Part shown: positions 54,119-63,068 of the stretch, one piece after another
How the letters are laid out: each line of letters starts with the position of its first letter
Position numbering within the stretch: the stretch's first letter is position 1
Translations under genes and position numbers: made by a program
NCBI GenBank assembly: GCA_026398895.1
Contig: JAPLRZ010000047.1
Span: 124,001-188,000, forward strand
From: Methylococcales bacterium
GTDB lineage: Bacteria; Pseudomonadota; Gammaproteobacteria; Methylococcales; Methylomonadaceae
Direction of reading: 5' to 3'
DNA length: 64,000 nucleotides
Notes under the pieces: model-generated
The model's input: only the letters and a program-made list of their open reading frames with translations
Database searches by the model: none
Told to the model about the DNA's origin: nothing

Positions 54119-54501
54119 CGGTTTCCAGTGATGATTTTTTAACATCTGCTGAAATATTATTGCAAAACACAGATAATAAAGAAATTGATTTTAGAAATGT
54201 TATCAGTCGCTCTTATTATGCCGTTTTCCATCTGGCAAAAGAAAAACTAACTGTGTTAGCTGATATTGAAACAATGGAAGAACCAGATAACAACGGAAGT
54301 CACAACGCCATTATTGACAAGTTTTATCGTCATAATAATCGCAGTATTCACGCTTATGGAAAAATAATAAAAGACTTAAAGAAACAGCGGCATATTGCTG
54401 ATTATGATATTGATAAAGATATTTTAAGAAACGAAACCGCTGAACACTTTAATAATGCAAAACATTTAATTACTAAACTCAAAAAACTTAACATCAAATA
54501 A
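54115..54501 (+). CDS. HEPN-domain protein
   Basis: The 128-residue all-helical protein shows the HEPN helix FRNVISRSYYAVFHLAKEKL, with an R-x6-H arrangement like the RNase site of HEPN toxins, and KKQRHIADYDID in the last third, also common in the family. HEPN proteins often are RNases or their nucleotide-modified relatives in toxin–antitoxin systems. No nucleotidyltransferase (MNT) gene is adjacent; the coupled neighbour is the TPR protein instead. Toxicity is not established. Confidence 0.7.
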   Translation: MTVSSDDFLTSAEILLQNTDNKEIDFRNVISRSYYAVFHLAKEKLTVLADIETMEEPDNNGSHNAIIDKFYRHNNRSIHAYGKIIKDLKKQRHIADYDIDKDILRNETAEHFNNAKHLITKLKKLNIK

Positions 54502-54503
54502 TA

Positions 54504-54528
54504 CCGTTTGTAATGAGAATAAACGGTT
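54504..54528. terminator. ACCGTTT/AAACGGT hairpin after the HEPN gene
   Basis: A perfect 7-bp stem with an 11-base loop lies two bases after the HEPN stop. No T-run follows, so termination is uncertain. Confidence 0.35.
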
Positions 54529-54593
54529 ACTTAATTAACAACGCCTCCGCGTTTTTATAACCAATACTTTAACCTTAACCAAAAGAAAATACA

Positions 54594-56405
54594 GTGATTG
54601 AAAAATTAAGAAATATTGCCATTATTGCCCACGTTGACCACGGTAAAACCACGCTTGTGGATAAATTACTGCAACAATCGGGAACGTTTGCCGCGCATAC
54701 CAAAGTCACCGAGCGCATGATGGACTCCAATGACATTGAAAAAGAACGCGGCATTACCATTTTGGCAAAAAACACCGCGCTGGATTGGAATGGCTACCAC
54801 ATCAACATCGTAGATACACCTGGTCATGCTGATTTTGGTGGTGAAGTTGAGCGCGTATTATCGATGGTTGATTCCGTGTTATTACTGGTAGATGCAGTTG
54901 ATGGTCCAATGCCACAAACTCGTTTTGTGACTCAAAAAGCCTTTGCTTTAGGTTTAAAACCGATTGTTGTCATCAACAAAATTGACCGTCCAGGTGCGCG
55001 TCCTGATTGGGTGGTCGATCAAACCTTTGACTTGTTTGACCGCTTAGGCGCGACTGATGAGCAATTGGATTTTCCGATTGTTTTTGCCTCTGCTATTAAC
55101 GGTTACGCAGGCTTAACCCATGATATTACTGACGGCGACATGACTCCGCTGTTTCAAACTATCGTTGATAAAGTGAGTCCGCCACCCGTAAACATCGATG
55201 GACCGTTTCAAATGCAGGTCTCCAGCTTAGATTACAATACTTATGTCGGCGTTATCGGTATTGGTCGTATTCAACGTGGCATAATTAAAGCCAATCAACA
55301 ATTAGTCATTGTCAATCGTGAAGGCGTAGAGCGTAAAGGTCGTATGCTACAAATATACGGCTTTCACGGGCTGGATCGTGTCGAAGTCGCTGAAGCGCGT
55401 GCGGGCGATATTATTGCCTTTGCGGGTATCGAAAAATTGGAAATTTCTGACACCATCTGTAGCCCTGAGCTGGTAGAAATCATGACTCCGCTGTCAGTTG
55501 ATGAACCCACTGTGAGCATGACTTTCCAAGTTAATAACTCACCGTTTGCAGGTAAAGAAGGTAAATTTGTTACCACCCGTCAAATTCGTGATCGTTTAGA
55601 AAAAGAATTGCAACACAACGTCGCGCTGAAAGTGGAAGACACTGCTGATCCTGATAAATTTAAAGTGTCAGGTCGTGGCGAATTGCATTTATCAGTATTG
55701 ATTGAAAATATGCGTCGCGAAGGCTTTGAAATGGGCGTTTCGCGTCCTGAAGTTATTATCAAAGAAATCGACGGCAAAAAATGCGAACCGTTTGAAATGG
55801 TGACGGTCGAAGTCGAAGAAGAGCATCAAGGCTCTATCATGGAAAAATTGGGTGAGCGTAAAGGCGATTTAACCAATATGGTTCCCGATGGCAAAGGTCG
55901 TATTCGTTTGGAATACATGATGCCGTCACGCGGTTTAATTGGTTTTCAAACTGAATTTATGACAGCGACTTCGGGTTCTGGCTTGCTATACCACGTTTTC
56001 GATCATTACGGTCCAATGAAAGCAGGTGATGTCGGTAACAGAATGCGTGGCGTAATGATTTCAATGGTCGCAGGTAAAGCAGTAACTTACTCATTACACC
56101 CACTGCAAGAACGCGGCGAATTGCTGTTAGTGAATGGCGATGAAGTCTATGAAGGTATGTTAGTCGGCTTGCATTCACGCACTAACGATTTATGCGTCAA
56201 TCCGTGCAAACCGAAACAATTAACCAACGTCCGTGCTTCGGGTACTGACGAAAGCTTAGTGTTAGCGCGTATTCAAAAATTAACGCTAGAACAAGCGTTA
56301 GAATTTATTGCTGAAGATGAATTAGTGGAAGTTACCCCTAAATCGATTCGTTTACGCAAAAAATTCTTGACTGAAAACGAGCGTAAGAGAGCAGCTAAGA
56401 GTTAA
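54594..56405 (+). CDS. typA: Translational GTPase TypA/BipA
   Basis: TypA is a ribosome-binding GTPase related to EF-G, active in stress and cold growth. The 603-residue protein has G1 [15 protein letters not shown], the switch I segment [20 protein letters not shown]3 [12 protein letters not shown], and [10 protein letters not shown]. The C-terminal domain ([20 protein letters not shown]-like, here [16 protein letters not shown]) is specific to TypA. The start is GTG 54594. Confidence 0.96.
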   Translation: MIEKLRNIAIIAHVDHGKTTLVDKLLQQSGTFAAHTKVTERMMDSNDIEKERGITILAKNTALDWNGYHINIVDTPGHADFGGEVERVLSMVDSVLLLVDAVDGPMPQTRFVTQKAFALGLKPIVVINKIDRPGARPDWVVDQTFDLFDRLGATDEQLDFPIVFASAINGYAGLTHDITDGDMTPLFQTIVDKVSPPPVNIDGPFQMQVSSLDYNTYVGVIGIGRIQRGIIKANQQLVIVNREGVERKGRMLQIYGFHGLDRVEVAEARAGDIIAFAGIEKLEISDTICSPELVEIMTPLSVDEPTVSMTFQVNNSPFAGKEGKFVTTRQIRDRLEKELQHNVALKVEDTADPDKFKVSGRGELHLSVLIENMRREGFEMGVSRPEVIIKEIDGKKCEPFEMVTVEVEEEHQGSIMEKLGERKGDLTNMVPDGKGRIRLEYMMPSRGLIGFQTEFMTATSGSGLLYHVFDHYGPMKAGDVGNRMRGVMISMVAGKAVTYSLHPLQERGELLLVNGDEVYEGMLVGLHSRTNDLCVNPCKPKQLTNVRASGTDESLVLARIQKLTLEQALEFIAEDELVEVTPKSIRLRKKFLTENERKRAAKS

Positions 56406-56412
56406 TTATTGC

Positions 56413-56530
56413 TATAGAGCCAACGTACAATAAAATGATGCCGTTCGTGGTGAGCTTGTCGAACCACATTCACACTTCGACAAGCTCAGTGCGAACGGTT
56501 TTATAATTATTTTATTGACGGTTAGCTATA
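56413..56530. repeat. REP-like palindromic element, copy D (most complete)
   Basis: The outer ends TATAGAGCC and GGTTAGCTATA are imperfect complements, followed inward by AATAAAATGAT and ATTATTTTATT, then CCGTTCGTGGTGAGCTTGTC and GACAAGCTCAGTGCGAACGG. About 118 bp in all. It gives the reference form from which copies A, B and C can be aligned. Confidence 0.75.
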
Positions 56531-56612
56531 CCGTAGCGCGGGGTGTAGAGTGAATAACTCTTTATTCCGAGTTCCTGTATGCAAAGAAAATTTAAAGTGA
56601 TGGCTTTTTTGA

Positions 56613-56640
56613 AGGAGTACAAACCTAGGTTTGTACTCCT
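56613..56640. repeat. 28-nt perfect palindrome after rpoH
   Basis: The sequence is its own complement: AGGAGTACAAACC, TA centre, GGTTTGTACTCCT. It is 12 bases after the rpoH stop and may stabilise or end its mRNA. It belongs to the GGAGT…ACTCC family. Confidence 0.6.
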
Positions 56641-56652
56641 GATGGTTGCTTA

Positions 56653-57510
56653 TTACGCTTCAAATACTACACTGGCGCGGATTTTTTTCATCGCATTTTG
56701 TTCTAGTTGTCTGATTCTTTCCGCAGAGACATTATAGCGTTCAGCCAATTCGTGGAGGGTGGCTTTTTTCTCCGATAACCAACGGCTGGATAAAATATCC
56801 AAACTACGTTCGTCTAAGCAAGACAATGCTTTTGCCAGTAATTCCTGCTCATACCCTTCTCGATCAGCATTTTCAAACAGTTCAGCGGGATCTGCACCGT
56901 GTTGTTGTAGATAGTTGGCGGGAGCTGAAAAGCTTTCTTCGGCAGATTCATCCATAGGCATATCAAAGGATGTATCACGACCACCTAGGCGCATTTCCAT
57001 TTCGTAAATATCGCTCAAATCAACGTTCAAATCATCGGCAATAGCTTGAGCTTCGTCATTGGATAACCAGCCTAAGTTTTGTTTGGATTTACGCAGATTA
57101 AAAAATAATTTACGTTGGGCTTTAGTGGTGGCAATTTTAACAATGCCCCAATTTTTAATCACATATTCGTGAATCTCGGCTTTAATCCAATGCACGGCAA
57201 ACGACACTAAACGCACTCCCATATCGGGATCAAAACGTTTAACGGCTTTCATTAAGCCAACATTGCCTTCTTGAATAATATCAGGCATGGACAATCCATA
57301 GCCGCTGTAACCTCTGGCAACGTGGACAACAAAGCGCAGGTTGGTCATGACCAGTTCACGCGCAGCGTCTAAATCATCATCATCCCGATATTTGAGAGTG
57401 AGTTCACGCTCTTGCTCAGCGGTCAGTCTAGGCATTTGCCGAACCAGATTTAAATAGGCATCAAATGTTCCAACCGACAAATTAACAGGTAAGGCTAATA
57501 TATTACTCAT
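56653..57510 (-). CDS. rpoH: Heat-shock sigma factor RpoH (sigma 32)
   Basis: The 285-residue protein directs RNA polymerase to heat-shock promoters. It has region 2 (LRFVVHVARGYSGYGLSMPD, then IIQEGNVGLMKAVKRFDPD), the RpoH box QRKLFFNLR at 132–140 that separates it from other sigma factors, and region 4 with ELAERYNVSAERIRQLEQNA. It is downstream of ftsX, as in most gammaproteobacteria, with a 70-base gap that can hold its own promoter. Confidence 0.97.
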   Translation of the reverse strand: MSNILALPVNLSVGTFDAYLNLVRQMPRLTAEQERELTLKYRDDDDLDAARELVMTNLRFVVHVARGYSGYGLSMPDIIQEGNVGLMKAVKRFDPDMGVRLVSFAVHWIKAEIHEYVIKNWGIVKIATTKAQRKLFFNLRKSKQNLGWLSNDEAQAIADDLNVDLSDIYEMEMRLGGRDTSFDMPMDESAEESFSAPANYLQQHGADPAELFENADREGYEQELLAKALSCLDERSLDILSSRWLSEKKATLHELAERYNVSAERIRQLEQNAMKKIRASVVFEA

Positions 57511-57580
57511 GGTGTATTTCCTGTGCTAAAAACTTTTTTAAATATTAGCACTCTCATAAGCAAAGTGCTAATAATTTTCT

Positions 57581-58591
57581 TTACTCAGGTCGCGTATGGC
57601 GAAGTTGAAAAACTAATACCGCCCATGAACTTAATACGCCTAGCAGTGATGCAATAAGTAGTAATGCTAAGGTTTCGGTGAAACCTAAAAAGATAAGGTG
57701 TAAATCACCTTCGTAAAGCCCCGATAGTTTTTCAACAGGTTGTCTTAAAATAAGCATCAGTATGGCAACAATAAACCACGCCGATATGCCTGAAATAAAG
57801 CCTATCCAAAAGCCTGTGTATAAAAATGGACGGCTAATAAATGCGTTGGTCGCACCCACTAACTTAGCAATAATGACTTCATCTTTACGATTTTGCAGCT
57901 CTAATCGAATGGTGTTACCGATGATAAACAGCACACCAAGTCCTATCATGAAACTGAATAAGGCTGTTGCACAACGTGCCACTTCAACCATTGATTGCAA
58001 GCGTTCTACCCATTGCATATCGACTTGTGCATAATCCACTTCGTTGAATTGTTCAAAGGTTTTAAACAACGATTCTAATTCATGTTTATCTTTCAGGGTA
58101 TTTTTCGGTAATACCTGTATGACGATAGGTAGTGGATTTTTTTCTAATACAGTAATTGCCGCGCCAAAACCACTATACGTTTTAAATTCCTCTAAGGCTT
58201 GTTCTTTGGAAATGACTTTAACCGATTGAACACTGGAATTTTTACGAATATCGCCAGCTAACCTAGCTGCATCTTCATTTGAAACGCTGTCTTTAAGAAA
58301 TAAGGAGATTTGATTACTGGTTTCTAAATTTTCTGTTAATTGCTGAACATTAATTACCATGATATAAAAGCCACTCGCTAATGCAATAGAGAGTGCTAAT
58401 ACGGTAATAGTCATAATGGAAGTGAATGGTGTAGCGACTAAACGACCTAAACTAGAAAACAAGGCGTGGGCATGGTGATCGCGATAGGCTTGTAATTTAT
58501 CGATAAAATTACCACCCGCTGTTCTGGTTTGCCGCGTGTCATGTTTAACGGTAGGTTTTGTGGGTTTGCTGGGTCTTTTAACGGGCTTCAT
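57581..58591 (-). CDS. ftsX: Cell division ABC transporter permease FtsX
   Basis: FtsX with FtsE regulates peptidoglycan hydrolases at the septum. ATG 58591 gives 336 residues, starting MKPVKRPSKPTKPTV; the frame reaches 58615 within ftsE. One membrane helix at about 55–80 (IMTITVLALSIALASGFYIM) is followed by the periplasmic domain and three helices at the C-terminus, the FtsX plan. It lies just after ftsE. Confidence 0.94.
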   Translation of the reverse strand: MKPVKRPSKPTKPTVKHDTRQTRTAGGNFIDKLQAYRDHHAHALFSSLGRLVATPFTSIMTITVLALSIALASGFYIMVINVQQLTENLETSNQISLFLKDSVSNEDAARLAGDIRKNSSVQSVKVISKEQALEEFKTYSGFGAAITVLEKNPLPIVIQVLPKNTLKDKHELESLFKTFEQFNEVDYAQVDMQWVERLQSMVEVARCATALFSFMIGLGVLFIIGNTIRLELQNRKDEVIIAKLVGATNAFISRPFLYTGFWIGFISGISAWFIVAILMLILRQPVEKLSGLYEGDLHLIFLGFTETLALLLIASLLGVLSSWAVLVFQLRHTRPE

Positions 58592-58598
58592 AACGCAC

Positions 58599-59249
58599 TC
58601 ATACCAGTTGACCATGATCTAGTTTTAACAAGCGATGATTCATTTGACTAATCAAAGAAATATCATGTGAGGCAATCAATACCGTTACCCCTACTTGTTG
58701 AAACTGTTCAAATAATAACATTATTTCCGCCGATAATTCGGGGTCTAAATTACCTGTTGGTTCATCGGCAATAATAAGTGGCGGTTTATTAACCACCGCT
58801 CTGGCAATGCCAACACGCTGTTGTTCACCACCTGATAGAGCTTGTGGGAATTTCCTTTCTTTACCTGATAAACCCACTTTATCTAAGGCAGCACGCACTC
58901 TGCGCCTGATTTCCAAATGCCCAAAACCTGCAATAGCTAAGGGCAGCGCAACATTATCGAACACAGTTCTATCAGCAAGCAGTTTGTAGTCTTGATAGAT
59001 AACGCCCATTTTTCGGCGTAAAAAAGGTAGCTGTCTTTCTTTGACGTGACTTAAGCATTGTTCATCTAAAAAAATCTCACCGCGTGTGCAACGCTCCATG
59101 ACGGCAATTAATTTCAATAGCGTGGTTTTTCCCGCGCCTGAATGCCCTGTCAGAAAAGCGATTTCACCCTGCCGCAAATGAAAACTGACATTTTGCAGAA
59201 CATCGCCTGTTTCAGGGTAGCGTTTAGTGACATTATCAAACTTTAACAT
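58599..59249 (-). CDS. ftsE: Cell division ATP-binding protein FtsE
   Basis: The 216-residue ABC ATPase has Walker A GHSGAGKTT at 35–43, the signature ALSGGEQQRVGIARAVVN, Walker B PPLIIADEPTGNLDPE and the switch His in LIASHDISL. Together with FtsX it couples ATP use to septal wall hydrolysis. It begins ten bases after the ctaA–ftsY fusion stop, so it belongs to the same transcript. Confidence 0.96.
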   Translation of the reverse strand: MLKFDNVTKRYPETGDVLQNVSFHLRQGEIAFLTGHSGAGKTTLLKLIAVMERCTRGEIFLDEQCLSHVKERQLPFLRRKMGVIYQDYKLLADRTVFDNVALPLAIAGFGHLEIRRRVRAALDKVGLSGKERKFPQALSGGEQQRVGIARAVVNKPPLIIADEPTGNLDPELSAEIMLLFEQFQQVGVTVLIASHDISLISQMNHRLLKLDHGQLV

Positions 59250-59259
59250 AGTGACCCTG

Positions 59260-61167
59260 TTAGTCTTTTACAAACAATGCGTCTACAAATAATTCGGCAT
59301 TAAAGTCTTGCAAGTCATCAATACCTTCACCGATACCAATGTAACGAATGGGAATACCTGAATTTTTTGCCAGTGCGAAAATCACTCCGCCTTTTGCCGT
59401 GCCGTCTAATTTAGTAAGCACTAAGCCTGTTAAAGTCACGGCTTCATTAAATAATTTGGCTTGTGATAAAGCATTTTGCCCTGTGCCAGCATCCAGCACT
59501 AATAATACTTCATGCGGCGCGGTGTCATCTAATTTACCCATGATGCGTTTTACTTTTTTCAACTCATCCATTAAGTTAGATTTGGTTTGCAATCGCCCTG
59601 CGGTATCGGCAATTAACACATCGATACCTTTGGCTTGTGCGGACTGCACGGCATCATAAATCACTGAGGCAGAATCCGCACCTGTGTGTTGTGCCACCAC
59701 AGGTATATGATTACGTTCTCCCCAGACTTGCAACTGCTCAACTGCCGCCGCTCTGAAAGTATCGCCAGCGGCTAACATCACGCTATGACCTTGAGCTTGT
59801 AAGCGTTTGGCTAATTTACCAATCGTGGTAGTTTTGCCTGCACCATTGACACCGACCACTAAAATAACAAATGGTTTATCCTGTTTAGGAATATGAAGTG
59901 GTTCACTGCATGGTTTAAGGATACTGAGCAACTCTTGTTTTAGGGTGGCAAGTAAGGTTTCACTGTCAGTCAGTTGGTGTTTTTCTAAGCGTTGCGTTAA
60001 TCGATTGATAATGGCGGCGGTGGCATCTACGCCTAAATCGGCCATTAATAAATTGGCTTCAATTTCTTCTAATAGGTCATCCGTCTGCCCTTTACCTAGC
60101 GGCAAGTTTGCCAAAATGCCGCTTAATCCAGAGCGTGTGCGTTGCAACTGGGCTTTAAGACGCACATATAAGGATTCAGGTTCTGGTTCTACATAATGAG
60201 GTTCGACAAATTTTTCAATAGGCGTGAGTGGTACGCTACTATCAATAACAGGCTGGCGTTTTTCTTTGCTAACTTTGATAACAGTTTTAGGCTCAGGAAC
60301 AGCAACAAAACCATAACGACTATAAAAAACAATAGTGATTAACGGCAACATCAATAATGCTGCTACTGCATTATGTGCCACAGCGACCCACAACGGCATT
60401 GCCAGTTTAAAGCCGATAATGCCTAAGCCAATTTCTATAAACAATAACGCACTTAATACTAGCCCAGCCCTGCTAACGGTTTTGGAGTTGTTGACTGAAG
60501 TAGCACTCAATGCCACTAAACCGAATAGTAAAAAGCTGAATGCGGTGACTAGGCGGTGCAACCAGAGTATGGTTTGTTGTGCAGGCAGGGTAAACACGCC
60601 ATTAATGTCAAACGCGTGTTGGTAATCAGTGGCTGCCGACCACTGTTCAGTACATAACGGAAAATGCGTACAGGCAAACGCCGCATTGTTAACGCTAACC
60701 CACGCGCCCAAACCAATTTGTAAAAATAATACCAGCATGGCAAAACAAGCCAACAGACTGCTACTATTTTGTTGCTTGATTACCAACGGATTAACCCGCA
60801 AATACAGCCAAAACAAGCACCATAGCGTTATCATGCCTAGCAATAAATGCCCCATAACTAATATGGGTGCGTGTGTGGCAACAGACCATAACCCCAAATA
60901 GCCCTGCAAAACCAATAGCGCAAGCAAACCAAATGCTGTGAGCAGTGCTGTCATTCGATGCTGTTGTTCATACCATGCCAACACACCCAGTAACAATACA
61001 ATCACTGTCAAACCAATGGATGGATACAGGTGATGATCTGCGAGTATATTTTCCAGCAGATTATTATTGGCTGACCATATTTCAGTGCCTGATAAGCGTA
61101 AAGTCGCACCTAATACCACAACAATTAAGGCGAGCAGTACGCCACTGAGCGTTATTTTTCTAAACAT
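59260..61167 (-). CDS. Fusion of CtaA/Cox15-like heme A synthase with SRP receptor FtsY
   Basis: One uninterrupted 635-residue frame. Residues 1–283 are a polytopic CtaA/Cox15-like domain with about eight helices. It keeps NNAAFACTHFPLCTEQWSAA with the Cys pair C166/C172 and His candidates for heme at H45/H46, H106, H204 and H265. The first-half loop with GLGCPDWP found in many proteobacterial CtaA proteins is absent. A charged linker (284–333) leads to an FtsY NG domain: VVGVNGAGKTTTIGKLAKRL, AAGDTFRAAA, IADTAGRLQTKSNLMDEL and LTKLDGTAKGG. No internal start with a ribosome site is evident for FtsY. Upstream are a Sco-like gene and surf1; downstream ftsE, ftsX and rpoH. Heme A synthesis and SRP docking would be joined in one membrane protein. 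Confidence 0.9.
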   Translation of the reverse strand: MFRKITLSGVLLALIVVVLGATLRLSGTEIWSANNNLLENILADHHLYPSIGLTVIVLLLGVLAWYEQQHRMTALLTAFGLLALLVLQGYLGLWSVATHAPILVMGHLLLGMITLWCLFWLYLRVNPLVIKQQNSSSLLACFAMLVLFLQIGLGAWVSVNNAAFACTHFPLCTEQWSAATDYQHAFDINGVFTLPAQQTILWLHRLVTAFSFLLFGLVALSATSVNNSKTVSRAGLVLSALLFIEIGLGIIGFKLAMPLWVAVAHNAVAALLMLPLITIVFYSRYGFVAVPEPKTVIKVSKEKRQPVIDSSVPLTPIEKFVEPHYVEPEPESLYVRLKAQLQRTRSGLSGILANLPLGKGQTDDLLEEIEANLLMADLGVDATAAIINRLTQRLEKHQLTDSETLLATLKQELLSILKPCSEPLHIPKQDKPFVILVVGVNGAGKTTTIGKLAKRLQAQGHSVMLAAGDTFRAAAVEQLQVWGERNHIPVVAQHTGADSASVIYDAVQSAQAKGIDVLIADTAGRLQTKSNLMDELKKVKRIMGKLDDTAPHEVLLVLDAGTGQNALSQAKLFNEAVTLTGLVLTKLDGTAKGGVIFALAKNSGIPIRYIGIGEGIDDLQDFNAELFVDALFVKD

Positions 61168-61179
61168 TTTCTTTTTCCA

Positions 61180-61920
61180 CTAACCGATTTGTGAGGCTTT
61201 TAAAAGGCGCATTAGATCATCTTTTACTTTGTAAGGATCAAATCCTGATTCATATTGCATCATGATATTTCCCAATGGATCTATTAGCAATAACAGACCA
61301 TCGGGTAGGTTGTCTGTACGAATTGCGGTTATTTTTTTGCGTAAGTTTTCGCTAGGCTTAATTTTTATTAAATCTGATTTTAAGACAGTTTCTCGATTTT
61401 CAGAGCCAATTAATTGAGTGATTAGCACCTCATCTAAGGAATTTTCTTCATGTAATAAGGTATTAAATAATGCGTCATCGGCAGGCTTTTGTGTTTGTCG
61501 TAACCGCCACAATAATGAATCTTTTAGCCACCATTGATTTGCATTGGCTGCTGAAACATCCTTAAAGATAATCACAACGCGGCGAGTGCGTGGAAATTCT
61601 TTGTTGAGCATTAGGCGTAATTGTTTAACTTTAAGTAAAGCATCGAGACAGACTTCATTACAATGCTCGCTAGGAATCACATTAGCCAATAGCCAATGCC
61701 CAGATAACTCGGATAAGTTAGTTGTTGAAAAAGTATCAAAACCAATGAAATCACTAGGCTCTGTGGTGATAGGCGGGCTAATTAACTGACCAATATTAGT
61801 ACCGCTCTTCAAAAGAGCTGGATTTTGTTGCAAGCCCAAAGCGATAAGAAAAGGAATAATGGTCATTCCAAAAATAATAACTATGAATAAACGGTTTTTT
61901 TTCTGTTGCGGAGTCATCAT
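61180..61920 (-). CDS. Sco-like cytochrome oxidase assembly protein
   Basis: The 246-residue protein has one N-terminal span (LFIVIIFGMTIIPFLIALGL) and a thioredoxin-like domain with the C87-x3-C91 pair in PSEHCNEVCLDALLKVKQLR. This form is found between surf1 and ctaA in many proteobacteria and may handle copper or disulfides during oxidase assembly. The CP of true Sco proteins is not present. It overlaps surf1 by four bases and ends 12 bases before the fusion gene. Confidence 0.8.
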   Translation of the reverse strand: MMTPQQKKNRLFIVIIFGMTIIPFLIALGLQQNPALLKSGTNIGQLISPPITTEPSDFIGFDTFSTTNLSELSGHWLLANVIPSEHCNEVCLDALLKVKQLRLMLNKEFPRTRRVVIIFKDVSAANANQWWLKDSLLWRLRQTQKPADDALFNTLLHEENSLDEVLITQLIGSENRETVLKSDLIKIKPSENLRKKITAIRTDNLPDGLLLLIDPLGNIMMQYESGFDPYKVKDDLMRLLKASQIG

Positions 61921-62651
61921 GATGATTTTTTAACACTGTAAACGATGAATAGTACGGTAAGAGTGAACGCCAAAGCAAACCATTGTATGGCATAGGCAGT
62001 ATGTTGTTCGGGTAGCATGAGGGTTGTGGTCTGCCATTCGCGTTTAAAGCCATTCGACTGGGTTTTGTCGAGTTCTAGTTGAAAACTAAATAAGGAATAA
62101 CCCAATTTTTTGGCTAATATATCGCTATCAACAACTTGTACGACCGATGGATTGGTATCACTCGGTATTTCTGCCCCTGCTAATTTTATGCCTACGCTAG
62201 GAAAATGATTGGCTCGACCTGTAATTACTGTCGATTCGGCAATCATAGACACATCAGGCAACTGGGTTCGATCTGAATTTGCAGCAATCCAGCCGCGATT
62301 AACTAGCACGCCTTTGTTTTCACCCTGTAGCATAAAAGGCGTTAGCACAAAATAGCCGACTTTACCTTCACTCACCTGATTGTCGATTAAAAATTGTTGT
62401 CTGGTGTCATAACGACCAGCGACTTCTAATTTTTTGTAGCGCGATGTGTCGGCATTGTCTTCAGTTGCTGTCGATAAAGGGACGGTTTCAACGGTTTGCG
62501 CTTGCTGTTGTTGAGACAAAAAATCGCGTTTTTCTTGGGCGCGACCCAACTGCCACATTCCTAAGCTAAGCAGCAAAGCCAATAAGCATAAAAAAGCCAA
62601 TGTTGGCAGTGTTGCAACTTTTATGGTGTAACGCCGCGTGTTAATTATCAT
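61917..62651 (-). CDS. SURF1-family cytochrome oxidase assembly protein
   Basis: The 244-residue protein has the two-helix SURF1 plan: TLAFLCLLALLLSLGMWQLG with RAQEKR after it at the N-terminus and WFALAFTLTVLFIVY at the C-terminus. In between is the periplasmic part with VLVNRGWIAAN. SURF1 helps to insert heme A into subunit I. It heads the surf1–Sco-like–ctaA::ftsY series and diverges from the small gene at 62733. Confidence 0.9.
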   Translation of the reverse strand: MIINTRRYTIKVATLPTLAFLCLLALLLSLGMWQLGRAQEKRDFLSQQQQAQTVETVPLSTATEDNADTSRYKKLEVAGRYDTRQQFLIDNQVSEGKVGYFVLTPFMLQGENKGVLVNRGWIAANSDRTQLPDVSMIAESTVITGRANHFPSVGIKLAGAEIPSDTNPSVVQVVDSDILAKKLGYSLFSFQLELDKTQSNGFKREWQTTTLMLPEQHTAYAIQWFALAFTLTVLFIVYSVKKSS

Positions 62652-62732
62652 GCTTTTTTCTTCCAGCTATTGGCACAAGCAGTAGAATAAACGAGAATAC
62701 CAGCATCTGCTACTAACCCACCTCTTACTGAT

Positions 62733-62999
62733 ATGATAAAAACCATCGTTATTGTTGCCTTTATACTGATTATTGTCAGTCTTGGTTCTGCACTGTTTCA
62801 TTTATTCCAAAGTAAAACAGGAGAGCAATCCGAAGAACAAGCTAAAAAAACCGTTAAAGCCCTGACTTTTCGCATTACACTGTCGCTTATTTTATTTGTT
62901 TTTGTTTTCATTATGGTTGCGACAGGGCTTTATAAGCCACAAGGCATTGGTGCGGGAATGCTGATGCAAAAACCTGTGGTGACTGAACTCAGCAAATAA
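62733..62999 (+). CDS. DUF2909-like twin-transmembrane protein
   Basis: The 88-residue protein has two membrane helices (IVIVAFILIIVSLGSALFHL and LSLILFVFVFIMVATGLY) separated by a polar loop EEQAKKTVKALTFR. This fits the DUF2909 family, typically found between coxC and surf1 genes of proteobacteria. Its role is presumably in oxidase assembly. A strong terminator follows it. Confidence 0.8.
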   Translation: MIKTIVIVAFILIIVSLGSALFHLFQSKTGEQSEEQAKKTVKALTFRITLSLILFVFVFIMVATGLYKPQGIGAGMLMQKPVVTELSK

Positions 63000-63017
63000 T
63001 TTAAAAACCACTCTGAC

Positions 63018-63054
63018 AAAAAAAAAGCGTTACCTGTTAGGTAACGCTTTTTTT
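63018..63054. terminator. Bidirectional intrinsic terminator
   Basis: GCGTTACC, TGTTA, GGTAACGC with an A-run before and a T-run after. It ends both the DUF2909-like gene and the convergent coxC gene. Confidence 0.88.
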
Positions 63055-63068
63055 GTTAGAGTTATCGC

